From Leptospiraceae bacterium (GTDB lineage Bacteria; Spirochaetota; Leptospiria; Turneriellales; Turneriellaceae): a DNA stretch of 64,000 nucleotides. Below, one piece after another: positions 32,585 to 41,237 of the stretch. The stretch spans positions 62,001 to 126,000 of the forward strand of contig JANWWS010000046.1 of NCBI GenBank assembly GCA_025055765.1, given 5' to 3'. Positions within the stretch are counted from its first letter, which is position 1. Every line of letters starts with the position of its first letter. The position numbers were made by a program, and so were the translations under genes. The notes under the pieces were generated by a model. That model ran no database searches and was not told the DNA's origin. It saw only the letters and a list, made by a program, of their open reading frames with translations.

Positions 32585-32819
32585 CTTCTAGTAAAATCTT
32601 CTCCACCACGGGAACAAAGGGATCTTCTTCGCTTTCTTGCAAGCCTCCTAACTCAGAAAGTTTCTGTCTTAGTTCTTGGATAACTTTTCGATAGCTTTCT
32701 TCTTTCTCGGCAAACTGTGTCAACAAAGTTGTTTTTTCTTTTTCTTCTTTTGTTTGCGCTGCCATTTTTACATAGAGTTCTTCAAGGGGGATATCATGAA
32801 CAAAACTACGACGTTCCAT
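32553..32819 (-). CDS. Small coiled-coil protein
   Basis: An 88-residue protein whose middle (about residues 15-60, EEKEKTTLLTQFAEKEESYRKVIQELRQKL) is a charged coiled coil. It has no signal peptide. It overlaps its neighbours by 14 and 32 bases in the same direction, so it is probably translated with them. Function unknown. Confidence 0.55.
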   Translation of the reverse strand: MERRSFVHDIPLEELYVKMAAQTKEEKEKTTLLTQFAEKEESYRKVIQELRQKLSELGGLQESEEDPFVPVVEKILLEDGKPGQDYQP

Positions 32820-33129
32820 TTTTGCGACCTCTTCTATATAGACGAACTTTAACTGGCTTATCTATGGCAAGCCCCTCCTTAATATGAAAGGTGCCCTGTG
32901 AGACAATCCGTAGCTTCCCTAAATTTGCCAAATTCCCCTCTTTTTCTAAGTAAACTCGCCGATGGGGAACTCCTGGATAAAAAATGCAGGAGGGGGAACG
33001 GCGACGTTCCACAAGAGGTAAAAAGAGATGGGCGAGTTTTTCTTCACCTATGTCTAAAAAGAGATCCAGATGGGCTCTCTCACCCGGTTTCTTATGCAAG
33101 CTTAGCGTGTAGCGTCCCCTTTTTTTCAT
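32806..33129 (-). CDS. Conserved-looking small basic protein of unknown function
   Basis: A 107-residue protein starting MKKRGRYTLSLHKK, rich in beta-type strands (AHLDLFLDIGEEKLAHLFLP, HRRVYLEKEGNL) and ending with a basic tail (KVRLYRRGRKNGTS). I recognise no family. ATG 33129 gives a 38-base overlap with the end of ddl; the frame extends further upstream but without a better start. Its place between ddl and the coiled-coil gene suggests cotranscription. Confidence 0.5.
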   Translation of the reverse strand: MKKRGRYTLSLHKKPGERAHLDLFLDIGEEKLAHLFLPLVERRRSPSCIFYPGVPHRRVYLEKEGNLANLGKLRIVSQGTFHIKEGLAIDKPVKVRLYRRGRKNGTS

Positions 33130-34168
33130 AATAAAGCGATCTTTTTTCCTTTTGTGCAAAGTGCTTAAGTCCCAGATCGAGAATCTTGCCAACGAGTTCT
33201 ACCCCGGCTAGCCCTTTGGCTTCAAAGAGCAACGGGAACATGGAAATAGGAGTAAAGCCAGGCAAGGTATTGATTTCGTTGAGATAAAGATCCTCCCCCT
33301 CGAGAAAGAAATCCACCCGTGCAAAGCCATATCCCCTAACGGCACGAAAAGCCTTTACCGCCATATCCCTGAGTCTTTCCTCAAGAGCCTCTTCTATAGG
33401 TGCCGGGATTTTAAGTTCAGCCCCATTAGGATCAAGGTATTTGGCCTCATATGAATAGTAGGCATGGCGCGGGCAGATTTCCCCAACCAGGGAAAGTTCG
33501 TAAAAGGGGTAATTGCCCAATATACCAATTTCGAGTTCCCTTACCCGGCCTCCTTGCTCCACCAAGATATGGTCGTCATACAAAAAAGAATCTTCAATTG
33601 CCAATCGTAGTTCTTCCTCTGTGTTGGCCAAATTGACCCCCACCGAACTACCAGAATTACATGGTTTGGTAAATATCGGAAAATGAAGTTTTTCTAATAT
33701 TCTGTCTATGGTTTCTTCCATTTTCTCGAGGTGATGAAAATCAAGCCTTAGGTAAGCTCGTTGGGGAAGCCCTTGGCGCGCAAAAATTTCGCGCATAAAG
33801 TATTTATCCATGCAAAGAGCTGAAGACAAAACCCCACAGCCGGCATATGGCAAGGCGTAGCTCTCACACCATCCCTGCAGAGAGCCATCCTCACCGGTCG
33901 TACCATGAATCATCGGAAAGACAAAGTCGACCTTGATACCTTCTAGGAAAAGACCGCCCTCACGTTGGGATATATTTACAGGGTGATATTCTTGGCTTTT
34001 TACATCCGTTGCTACCTTCTTTTGCAAATGCCACAACCCACGGCGATCCACGTAAATGGGAAGTACGGTATGGCCTAGTTCCAAGAGGTTTTTTTCAATG
34101 TAGCCAGCTGAGACACAGGATACCTCATGTTCTCCTGACCTACCTCCATATAACAACAAGATATTCAT
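33092..34168 (-). CDS. ddl: D-alanine--D-alanine ligase
   Basis: A 358-residue ATP-grasp ligase that makes the D-Ala-D-Ala dipeptide for peptidoglycan. It shows LLYGGRSGEHEVSCVSAG at the start, MIHGTTGEDGSLQGWCE (about 86-102), KPCNSGSSVGV for the ATP loop and RVDFFLEGEDLYLNEINTLPGFTPISMFP for the Mg2+/substrate site. The last 20 residues (KRSLYYEKKGTLHAKLA) go beyond the usual end and overlap the next gene. Its ATG overlaps the STAS stop (ATGA). Other murein genes are not adjacent. Confidence 0.96.
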   Translation of the reverse strand: MNILLLYGGRSGEHEVSCVSAGYIEKNLLELGHTVLPIYVDRRGLWHLQKKVATDVKSQEYHPVNISQREGGLFLEGIKVDFVFPMIHGTTGEDGSLQGWCESYALPYAGCGVLSSALCMDKYFMREIFARQGLPQRAYLRLDFHHLEKMEETIDRILEKLHFPIFTKPCNSGSSVGVNLANTEEELRLAIEDSFLYDDHILVEQGGRVRELEIGILGNYPFYELSLVGEICPRHAYYSYEAKYLDPNGAELKIPAPIEEALEERLRDMAVKAFRAVRGYGFARVDFFLEGEDLYLNEINTLPGFTPISMFPLLFEAKGLAGVELVGKILDLGLKHFAQKEKRSLYYEKKGTLHAKLA

Positions 34169-34500
34169 GCAACCCCCTGAAGCTGGGTTTCACTCTCATA
34201 AATCGTAAAAAATCGGTCTAATGTGGCCAGCTTAAGCATGGTGAAGACATCATCCTGTAGATGCATAAGAGCAAACTTCCCCCCTCTTAGTTTCATTTTT
34301 TTTTGTCCGGCCACCAAAGCCCCAATACCAGAGCTGTCCATGTAGGGCACTGCCTTCAGGTCTATGACTAGTGATTTCACCTCCTCCTTCTCAATGAGGT
34401 CAAAAATGGCTTTTTTTAACTCCCCGACATTGTAGAGATCCACATCGCCATAAATTTCCAGTATCTTGTGCTGTCCCAAATCCCTTAGGCGGATGTCCAT
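34165..34500 (-). CDS. STAS-domain anti-sigma factor antagonist
   Basis: A 111-residue stand-alone STAS protein of the SpoIIAA/RsbV type. The phosphorylatable Ser lies in VPYMDSSGIGALV (about residues 52-64), the key signature. An anti-sigma kinase would switch it by phosphorylation, releasing or holding a sigma factor or other partner. No kinase or phosphatase is nearby. First gene of the 29267-34500 operon, divergent from metH with 106 bases between. Confidence 0.9.
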   Translation of the reverse strand: MDIRLRDLGQHKILEIYGDVDLYNVGELKKAIFDLIEKEEVKSLVIDLKAVPYMDSSGIGALVAGQKKMKLRGGKFALMHLQDDVFTMLKLATLDRFFTIYESETQLQGVA

Positions 34501-34567
34501 AAGCTATGCCTCTTTTCCTATGAAGTATGTCAAGCTCTTAGCCAAAGAGAAAACTCTGCTTTTCTGT

Positions 34568-34597
34568 TTGTCGAGTCGAAAAAAAAAGTGTTAAACT
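34568..34597 (+). promoter_or_regulatory. Probable metH promoter, nearly leaderless
   Basis: TTGTCG (34568-34573) and TTAAAC (34591-34596; TAAACT one base later) are separated by 17 bases. The metH ATG is at 34607, about ten bases after the -10, leaving a leader of only a few bases and no ribosome-binding site. No SAM or cobalamin riboswitch fits in the 106-base gap. Confidence 0.4.
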
Positions 34598-34606
34598 AAA
34601 TACCAA

Positions 34607-37600
34607 ATGCATGAACTTGAAGAAGAGTTAGAAGAAAAAATTGTGATTTTAGATGGTGCGATGGGCACCATGATACAAAAAGAGAATTTAAGTGAAGATG
34701 ATTACCGCCAATATAGCAAGCTGAAAGATCACCCTCATAGCCTTAAAGGCAACAATGACTTATTATGTCTAAGCCGGCCTGAACTTATTACCAAGATACA
34801 TTACGACTACTTAGAAGCAGGCGCTGAAATTATAGAGACCAACACCTTTAATGCTAATCGTTTTTCCCAATCTGATTATGGTCTATCCCACCTCGTACGA
34901 GAAATAAACCTGGCTGCGGTAGCTTGTGCCCAAAAGGCCATCTCGCTTTTTCAGCAAGAGCATCCTGAAAAAAAAGCCTATATTGCAGGTGCTCTTGGCC
35001 CCTTAAACAAAACCCTTTCTCTTTCTCCCGATGTAACTAATCCAGGCTATCGCGCTGTGTCCTTCGATGAAGTAGAAGAGGCTTATTTTGAGCAAATCGT
35101 AGCTTTAGTGGAAGCGGGGGTAGATCTCTTACTTATTGAAACAATTTTCGATACCTTAAACGCCAAAGCTGCCATCCATGCGGCTCTTCGCTACTTTGAC
35201 GAGGCTGGTAAAAGAATACCCATTATGCTCTCTGTTACCATAACAGATGCTTCTGGTAGAACCCTCTCGGGCCAAACAATTGAGGCTTTTTGGAATTCCG
35301 TAAGCCATGCCTCACCTATAAGTGTAGGGATTAACTGTGCTCTAGGGGCACGCCAGATGCGTCCCTATGTTGAAGAACTATCCCGCCTTGCCCCCGTCTA
35401 TCTCAGTTGCTATCCAAATGCTGGTTTGCCTAATGCTTTTGGGCAATATGAGGAGACCCCTCAGAGTTTTGCCGCGGAAATGGAAAAATTTGCCCAAGAT
35501 GGGTTGCTCAACATCGCTGGCGGTTGCTGTGGTACTACCCCTCAGCATATCGCGCAATTGAAACAAGCTCTTGTAGGGAAAAAACCTAGGCAAAGGCCTT
35601 TTGTGAAAAAAGCCTTAAGGCTGTCGGGGCTGGAAGCGCTTAACATTGATGAAAACTCGGGTTTCATAATGATTGGGGAGCGGACCAATGTGGCGGGCTC
35701 GCCCAAATTTAAAAAACTTGTCTTAGAAGGGAATTTAAGTGAGGCCCTAGAAATTGCGCGCCAACAGATTGCTAATGGGGCTAACATGCTAGATGTAAAC
35801 TTTGATGAAGCCCTACTCGATGCAGAAAAAACAATGACTCGCTTTTTAAATCTACTGGCCTCAGAACCTGACATAGCTCGTGTGCCCATCATGGTAGACA
35901 GCTCCCATTTTTCCGTTTTGGAAGCAGGTTTAAAATGCCTACAAGGTAAAGGAGTGGTAAACTCTATTAGTCTAAAAGAGGGTGAGCAAAAATTTTTAGA
36001 GCAGGCCAAGAAAATACGCCGACTTGGCTTTGCATTAATTGTCATGGCCTTTGATGAGAAGGGACAAGCTGTTACAAAAGAACACAAGATTGAAATTGCA
36101 ACAAGAGCTTACCGCCTCCTAACCCAAAATCTGCAATTTCCCCCTGAAGATATTATCTTTGATTTAAATATACTTACCCTGGCCACAGGCATGGAGGAGC
36201 ACAACAACTATGCTGTTGCCTTTTTAGAAGCAACTCGGGAAATAAAAAAGCTTTGCCCCCACGCGCGAGTCTCTGGGGGCATTAGCAATATTTCCTTTTC
36301 TTTTCGAGGCAACCAAAAGGTACGCGAGGCTATGCATGCTGTTTTCTTATACCATGCCATCCAAGCAGGATTAGATATGGGCATTGTGAATGCTGGCATG
36401 CTTGCGGTATACACGGATATAGAAGATGAGCTACGAGAGGCAGTCGAAGATGTTATTTTAAACCGCAGGCCCGATGCAACAGAAAAACTCTTAGTCTTAG
36501 CACAAAAATATCGCACCGAAAAGGTTTCTGCTAAGGATGATAAGGAGAAAAGTTGGCGTTTCCTGCCACTTGAGGAGCGCATCACTCATGCCTTAGTTCA
36601 TGGTCTTGACGAATTCATTGAAGAGGACATGGCCGAAGCTTTGCAAAAATTTGGCGGGGGACTTGCCATCATCGAAGGCCCTCTTATGAAAGGAATGCGC
36701 GTTGTTGGGGATTTATTTGGAGCAGGAAAGATGTTCCTGCCCCAGGTAGTAAAAAGTGCGCGAGTAATGAAAAAAGCAGTAGCTTATCTTCTCCCATACA
36801 TGGAGAGGGAGGCAAAATCCGAGAACCAAGCCCATAAAGTGAAAATCCTCTTAGCCACTGTTAAAGGGGATGTACACGATATTGGGAAGAATATTGTTGG
36901 GGTAGTGCTAGGCTGCAACAACTATGAAGTTATTGATTTAGGTGTCATGGTACCTGCCGAGAAGATCTTAGCTGAGGCAAGAAAGCATGGGGTTGCTGTT
37001 ATTGGCTTAAGTGGCCTCATCACACCATCCCTTGACGAGATGGTCCATGTAGCTAAGGAAATGGAAAGGGAAAAATTCGACGTTCCCCTGCTCATTGGTG
37101 GAGCTACTACGAGCGCAGCACACACCGCAGTTAAGATTGCCCCACATTATAGCCACCCCGTGATTCACGTAAGCGATGCTTCTCTGGTCACTGGGGTTTT
37201 AAATTCTCTCTTAAGTGAAAACCTGAGAAAGGAATTTCTAAGCCAGCTCCAGAAGGAGCAAGAGAAACTAAGAGAAGAGTTTTACGAGCGCAAATCAGAA
37301 CAAGAGATTTTACCCTATGAAAAAGTCCAAGAACTTAACTTTAAAACCAATTGGCATGAGGTGGATATACCAAAACCAGAAATTTTGGGCGTGAAAAAGT
37401 ACCTAAATATGGATTTGCAGATCTTGCGCGAATACATAGATTGGTCCCCCTTCTTTTTAACATGGGAAATGAGGGGACGCTTTCCCCGTATTCTTGAAGA
37501 TCCTCTGCTTGGACCTCAGGCTAAATCTTTATATCAAGATGCACAAAAACTACTGAGTGAAATTGTCTCTCAGAAAATCTATACCGCCCACGGTCTTTTG

Positions 37601-38290
37601 GCATTTTGGCCTGCTCAAAGTGAGGGAAATGATATTATCGTTTTTGCTGATGAGTCCTGCCTAAAGCCAATGGAGACTTTTTGTTTTCTGCGCCAACAGC
37701 GCAAAAAAGAAAAAGAGCAAGTCTATTACTCTCTTTCTGATTTTGTTGCACCCAAAACCTCTGGACGCACCGATTATTTAGGGTTTTTTGTCGTAACAGC
37801 AGGCCATGGTGTAGACGAGTATGTGAAATACTTTGAAAAAAGACATGACGACTACCATGCTATCATGGCAAAGGCTTTAGCAGATCGCCTGGCAGAGGCC
37901 TTCGCCGAATACCTTCATCAAGAAGCACGTAAGCTTTGCGGTTATGGCAGAGAAGAAAATTTTACTCTCGAAGACCTAATACAAGAAAAATACCGAGGTA
38001 TACGTCCAGCTCCGGGATACCCAGCCTGCCCTGATCATACCGAAAAGGGCAAACTGTTTAATCTTATAAAAGCACCTCAAGAAATTCAGGTTCACTTAAC
38101 CGAGAATTTTGCCATGGATCCACCAGCAAGTGTCAGTGGTTTTTACTTTAACCACCCCCAAGCTAGATACTTTGCTGTAGGTAAAATTGGCCGTGATCAA
38201 ATGGAAAGCTATGCATATCGTAAAAAAATCCCCCTTTCTGAGGCGGAAAAATGGCTCATGCCATACCTAGCTTATGAACCATCCTACTAA
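34607..38290 (+). CDS. metH: Cobalamin-dependent methionine synthase
   Basis: A full-length 1227-residue modular enzyme that transfers methyl from methyltetrahydrofolate to homocysteine through B12. Order: homocysteine domain with zinc Cys in GINCALGARQM (about 243) and GGCCGTTPQH (about 302-312); pterin-binding domain opening with GERTNVAGSPKF; B12 cap and B12-binding domain with GDVHDIGKNIVGVVLGCNNY (about 752, cobalt-ligand His); C-terminal reactivation domain with RGIRPAPGYPACPDHTEK binding S-adenosylmethionine. All parts are intact. The ATG has no ribosome site (see promoter). Three small genes follow, the first overlapping by 17 bases. Confidence 0.97.
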   Translation: MHELEEELEEKIVILDGAMGTMIQKENLSEDDYRQYSKLKDHPHSLKGNNDLLCLSRPELITKIHYDYLEAGAEIIETNTFNANRFSQSDYGLSHLVREINLAAVACAQKAISLFQQEHPEKKAYIAGALGPLNKTLSLSPDVTNPGYRAVSFDEVEEAYFEQIVALVEAGVDLLLIETIFDTLNAKAAIHAALRYFDEAGKRIPIMLSVTITDASGRTLSGQTIEAFWNSVSHASPISVGINCALGARQMRPYVEELSRLAPVYLSCYPNAGLPNAFGQYEETPQSFAAEMEKFAQDGLLNIAGGCCGTTPQHIAQLKQALVGKKPRQRPFVKKALRLSGLEALNIDENSGFIMIGERTNVAGSPKFKKLVLEGNLSEALEIARQQIANGANMLDVNFDEALLDAEKTMTRFLNLLASEPDIARVPIMVDSSHFSVLEAGLKCLQGKGVVNSISLKEGEQKFLEQAKKIRRLGFALIVMAFDEKGQAVTKEHKIEIATRAYRLLTQNLQFPPEDIIFDLNILTLATGMEEHNNYAVAFLEATREIKKLCPHARVSGGISNISFSFRGNQKVREAMHAVFLYHAIQAGLDMGIVNAGMLAVYTDIEDELREAVEDVILNRRPDATEKLLVLAQKYRTEKVSAKDDKEKSWRFLPLEERITHALVHGLDEFIEEDMAEALQKFGGGLAIIEGPLMKGMRVVGDLFGAGKMFLPQVVKSARVMKKAVAYLLPYMEREAKSENQAHKVKILLATVKGDVHDIGKNIVGVVLGCNNYEVIDLGVMVPAEKILAEARKHGVAVIGLSGLITPSLDEMVHVAKEMEREKFDVPLLIGGATTSAAHTAVKIAPHYSHPVIHVSDASLVTGVLNSLLSENLRKEFLSQLQKEQEKLREEFYERKSEQEILPYEKVQELNFKTNWHEVDIPKPEILGVKKYLNMDLQILREYIDWSPFFLTWEMRGRFPRILEDPLLGPQAKSLYQDAQKLLSEIVSQKIYTAHGLLAFWPAQSEGNDIIVFADESCLKPMETFCFLRQQRKKEKEQVYYSLSDFVAPKTSGRTDYLGFFVVTAGHGVDEYVKYFEKRHDDYHAIMAKALADRLAEAFAEYLHQEARKLCGYGREENFTLEDLIQEKYRGIRPAPGYPACPDHTEKGKLFNLIKAPQEIQVHLTENFAMDPPASVSGFYFNHPQARYFAVGKIGRDQMESYAYRKKIPLSEAEKWLMPYLAYEPSY

Positions 38291-38552
38291 GCAAAAGACC
38301 TTAACCTGGCAAGAACTTAAAGAGATCCACCCCCTTCTGGAATCGTGGCTTCAAAAGGAATTTGGATCGTTAAAAATCCATAATGTGCGAGTCTGGGAAG
38401 TTAGCTGTGAGGAACCAGGCTGCACCCACACAGAAACCTATCTTGAACTTGAAGGCAAAAGCAAACTCAAGTTGCGCTTTCCCAAAAAGTTATCCGAGAT
38501 TACAAAACTAGATTTTTACCTTTGCGTGCAAAAGCAAAGACCTTTAGCTTGA
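38274..38552 (+). CDS. Small protein of unknown function after metH
   Basis: A 92-residue protein; the middle reads VWEVSCEEPGCTHTETYLELEGKSKLKLRFPKKLSEIT, a beta-rich unit with a Cys-x5-Cys pair (CEEPGC). No signal peptide or membrane segment. Its ATG overlaps the metH end by 17 bases, suggesting coupling. I do not recognise it. A small metal- or cofactor-binding partner for MetH is possible but speculative. Confidence 0.55.
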   Translation: MNHPTKQKTLTWQELKEIHPLLESWLQKEFGSLKIHNVRVWEVSCEEPGCTHTETYLELEGKSKLKLRFPKKLSEITKLDFYLCVQKQRPLA

Positions 38553-38582
38553 CGCCAGGCTATATTACTAATTCTTTTCCTT

Positions 38583-39536
38583 GTGGAATCACAAATATTT
38601 CAGTTAGTTGCCATAAAGGGGCGTTTTTATGCTCCCAGAGATCGCTATTATGCTCTCTTTCTCATAGTGCTCAATGAAGTTATGAATTGCGTGGAAAGCG
38701 CAGCCATTGTGGTATCGGTTTATTCAGAGCTTTTTCAAACAGAGCTAAGCCACAGCTGGCGAACCTTCGAATCTAAAATTAATGAACTAAAATACCGCAA
38801 TCAATATGCTCCCATTGTAACCCATGACTTACAAGATCGTCTCAAGGAGCTCATGCTAGGGCCAGGCTTTTACGAGGAACTCATGAAAGCAGCCCGAGCC
38901 AATGCAACGAAACAGCTCGCAAAAATTTTTCATATGATCTTTATGCGCTCTCTCAAAGACAGTGATCTTGAAATTGAAACAGCGGTTGAATGGATTAAAG
39001 AAAAAGATTTCGAAGCCCCACAAGAACAAGAACCGAGCTCTCCACAGAGTAAAGTAGAGAATGTAGCCGAAAGCTCACCTGCAGGAATTACCTTACCTGT
39101 TTCTTTGGTCCTGGACCCTATTGGGGGTAAAGCTGTTACGGAATTAAAACCAAAAGATCGCATTATGGTACGGATTATCCCCCAAGGGGAGCGGGCCAAC
39201 TATTTTATAGATTTAATGCGCTTACGAGGTGAAAAAAACATACTGCCTTGTCCCATGACGATAGAAAGTATCAAAGCCGATGCTTTGGGACTTGTCATTC
39301 GTGGAAAAATAGATGAAAATCTATACGGTGAGGCTACGGAAACAGAAAAGGTCTTGGTCCAAATAGCCGCAGAAAAAACAGTAGAAGAACCCCAAAAAGT
39401 AGCTAAAGCGATACCAAAAGATCCAACAAAAATGGTAAAAGAAGAAAGCGAAAAAAATAAGAACCCCATGCTGGTTATTTTAGCTGTGTCTGTTTTACTT
39501 CTTGGTTTATTGGTATATTTACTGATTACCTTATGA
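38583..39536 (+). CDS. Tail-anchored membrane protein of unknown function
   Basis: A 317-residue protein with a helical N-terminal domain (about 1-145), an acidic Glu/Pro-rich linker, a beta-rich domain (about 165-265), a Lys/Glu linker and a single C-terminal membrane helix (NPMLVILAVSVLLLGLLVYLLITL). This is a C-tail anchor, so most of the protein should face the cytoplasm. GTG 38583 is the likely start. The stop overlaps the next gene start (ATGA). Family not recognised. Confidence 0.65.
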   Translation: MESQIFQLVAIKGRFYAPRDRYYALFLIVLNEVMNCVESAAIVVSVYSELFQTELSHSWRTFESKINELKYRNQYAPIVTHDLQDRLKELMLGPGFYEELMKAARANATKQLAKIFHMIFMRSLKDSDLEIETAVEWIKEKDFEAPQEQEPSSPQSKVENVAESSPAGITLPVSLVLDPIGGKAVTELKPKDRIMVRIIPQGERANYFIDLMRLRGEKNILPCPMTIESIKADALGLVIRGKIDENLYGEATETEKVLVQIAAEKTVEEPQKVAKAIPKDPTKMVKEESEKNKNPMLVILAVSVLLLGLLVYLLITL

Positions 39537-39892
39537 AAAAATACTTTATTGTCCTCATAGCTCTTTCTAGTATAACCATAGCGAGTCTTTTGCTTGCCGA
39601 CATCACCCTTTTGCCGCTTATTCTATTCCAACTTAAGCATGGTGAGTTTTTTAGCTTTGTGCTAGCCTCACTTGTCATGCTCTGGTTTGCGCTACGGCTA
39701 TACCTTAACGCCAAGAGAAAGCCGTTACTTACGCAAAAACATTTTTTTCTGCGTTTTGCCCATGCTGCTCTTGAAACCCTTAAGGAAAGTTTTTGGGGCT
39801 TTGTAAAGCTAATTAAAATATTTTTGATTTTTCTCCTTTATGGTGGATTTCTAACCGCTATTTTCTTACTACACGAACACCTCTTAAATTAA
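39533..39892 (+). CDS. Small polytopic membrane protein
   Basis: A 119-residue protein with three or four hydrophobic helices (about 4-30, 40-58, 87-112). No motif is recognised. Its ATG overlaps the previous stop, so it is likely made together with the tail-anchored protein. It converges with gspN, overlapping by four bases. Confidence 0.6.
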   Translation: MKKYFIVLIALSSITIASLLLADITLLPLILFQLKHGEFFSFVLASLVMLWFALRLYLNAKRKPLLTQKHFFLRFAHAALETLKESFWGFVKLIKIFLIFLLYGGFLTAIFLLHEHLLN

Positions 39893-40722
39893 CTCCCCGA
39901 AAGAGCAGGAGCCCTAAACTGGGGGCGCAGTAAACTACCCCCAATGTGCACCAAAAGTTTTCCGTCTTCTCGCAAAAGTCTAAAGCTTTTTAAAATTTCC
40001 CGTAAACCTTTGTCTTGATATTTCAGGTAGAGTTCTTCACGTGGCTCAGCTAACACTTCAAGCTCCATGGGGCCCGCAAGATCAAAGCTTACATAACCCG
40101 TTATGTCCGCGCGCACAAGCCTACTGTCTAGAGTCGCCTGCTTTATACGCCATACCCCCTGCTCTAACTCTAGCTTTAGGTCTGCAAAGGAAACAGGTAT
40201 CTCCAGAGTTTCACCCAACATCGGCACTTCTTTTTGATAGTTAATAATTATGGATGCAAGTTTTAAATGGAGGGGACCCTTAAATAAATTTTTGTTTTTT
40301 TGGATATGAGAAAGCTCAAGATCGAGAAAAAGTTCACCAATTTTTACTTGCATATTCTGGCTCTCAAGATGGGCTGAATTTGTCTTTAAAGAAAAAACCA
40401 ATTTATTTGCGAAAAGGAGACGTAGGGGAGAGATACTACCTGCGGTATAAGGGAGTATCAACTCGGTTTTGTCTTGGCCCATCTGATGCTCAAAGCGCAA
40501 GTCATGAATTTCAAATCGGCCCCAAAGATTTAAAGAAAGATCTCCAAAGTCAAGCAGCACAGTCTCTGGAGTGTAGCGCAGCAATAATTCTCTTGCTATT
40601 TGCTCTAGCGGGAAAAAAAAGAGAAGTCCAGCAAAAAACGAAAGAAATCCCAAACCAATGGGGATGGCCTTCTCCAGAATGGGTCTTTTTATTTTTTCTT
40701 GGACTTCTTCTTGCTCTTCCAT
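39889..40722 (-). CDS. Type II secretion GspN-like protein
   Basis: A 277-residue protein with a charged cytoplasmic start, one membrane helix (AIPIGLGFLSFFAGLLFFFP, about 20-39) and a beta-rich periplasmic part. Position after gspM and the pattern of the strands (VLLDFGDLSLNLWGRFEIHDLRF) fit GspN, related to AsmA-like proteins. Start ATG 40722 overlaps the gspM stop by one base. Identification leans on context. Confidence 0.65.
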   Translation of the reverse strand: MEEQEEVQEKIKRPILEKAIPIGLGFLSFFAGLLFFFPLEQIARELLLRYTPETVLLDFGDLSLNLWGRFEIHDLRFEHQMGQDKTELILPYTAGSISPLRLLFANKLVFSLKTNSAHLESQNMQVKIGELFLDLELSHIQKNKNLFKGPLHLKLASIIINYQKEVPMLGETLEIPVSFADLKLELEQGVWRIKQATLDSRLVRADITGYVSFDLAGPMELEVLAEPREELYLKYQDKGLREILKSFRLLREDGKLLVHIGGSLLRPQFRAPALSGS

Positions 40723-41237
40723 TAGCCCTCACTTTTTTTTCGAAAACCAGCTACGGTGATGCTCACGTTGTATAAGCCCGTTTTCTTTAAGACAGGCCGA
40801 GAAGAAAAGTTTTCAATTTTATAAAGCGCCGTACTACTTTGCTCTACTTGTTTAATAAAGTCAAGGAACTCCAGAGCGGATACATCCCGCAAAGTTATAC
40901 TTACAAGCCGCTTAACATAGTTATTTTCAATGGGCACATCCCGAGGTGTTATAGAAGTAATTTTGTCGCGTAAGTTTAAAGAATTGAGTATACTTTCTAT
41001 TTGGGGAACCATATTTTCAAGAGAAGTCTCCTCCCCCCCAAAGCGGTATGACTGCAACATCACATATTCTCGGCCTAATTTTTCTAAGGTTTGTAGACTT
41101 GATTCCATCTCAGCTAAACGTTCCTCAAGAGAGCGAAAGTGCTTTCCTAGTTTCTTTGTTAAAAGAAAACCTAACATGATCATAATGAGAATGCTACCTA
41201 TGACAAGAAAAACTCTTTCTCTTAATGTCAGGGTCAT
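40722..41237 (-). CDS. Type II secretion GspM-like protein
   Basis: A 171-residue bitopic protein: membrane helix at about 9-27 (RVFLVIGSILIMIMLGFLL), coiled coil at about 32-60, then a small alpha/beta ferredoxin-like domain ending VSITVAGFRKKSEG. This is the GspM plan; GspM links GspL to the pseudopilus platform. The start overlaps the gspL stop (ATGA). Confidence 0.72.
   Translation of the reverse strand: MTLTLRERVFLVIGSILIMIMLGFLLTKKLGKHFRSLEERLAEMESSLQTLEKLGREYVMLQSYRFGGEETSLENMVPQIESILNSLNLRDKITSITPRDVPIENNYVKRLVSITLRDVSALEFLDFIKQVEQSSTALYKIENFSSRPVLKKTGLYNVSITVAGFRKKSEG

Noticed and set aside
34501-34606. Riboswitch (cobalamin or SAM) upstream of metH
   Set aside because: Only 106 bases are available and no B12-box or SAM-type stems are recognisable.
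35542-36087. 181-codon minus-strand frame inside metH
   Set aside because: Antisense shadow of MetH with Ser/Phe-rich composition and no motif.
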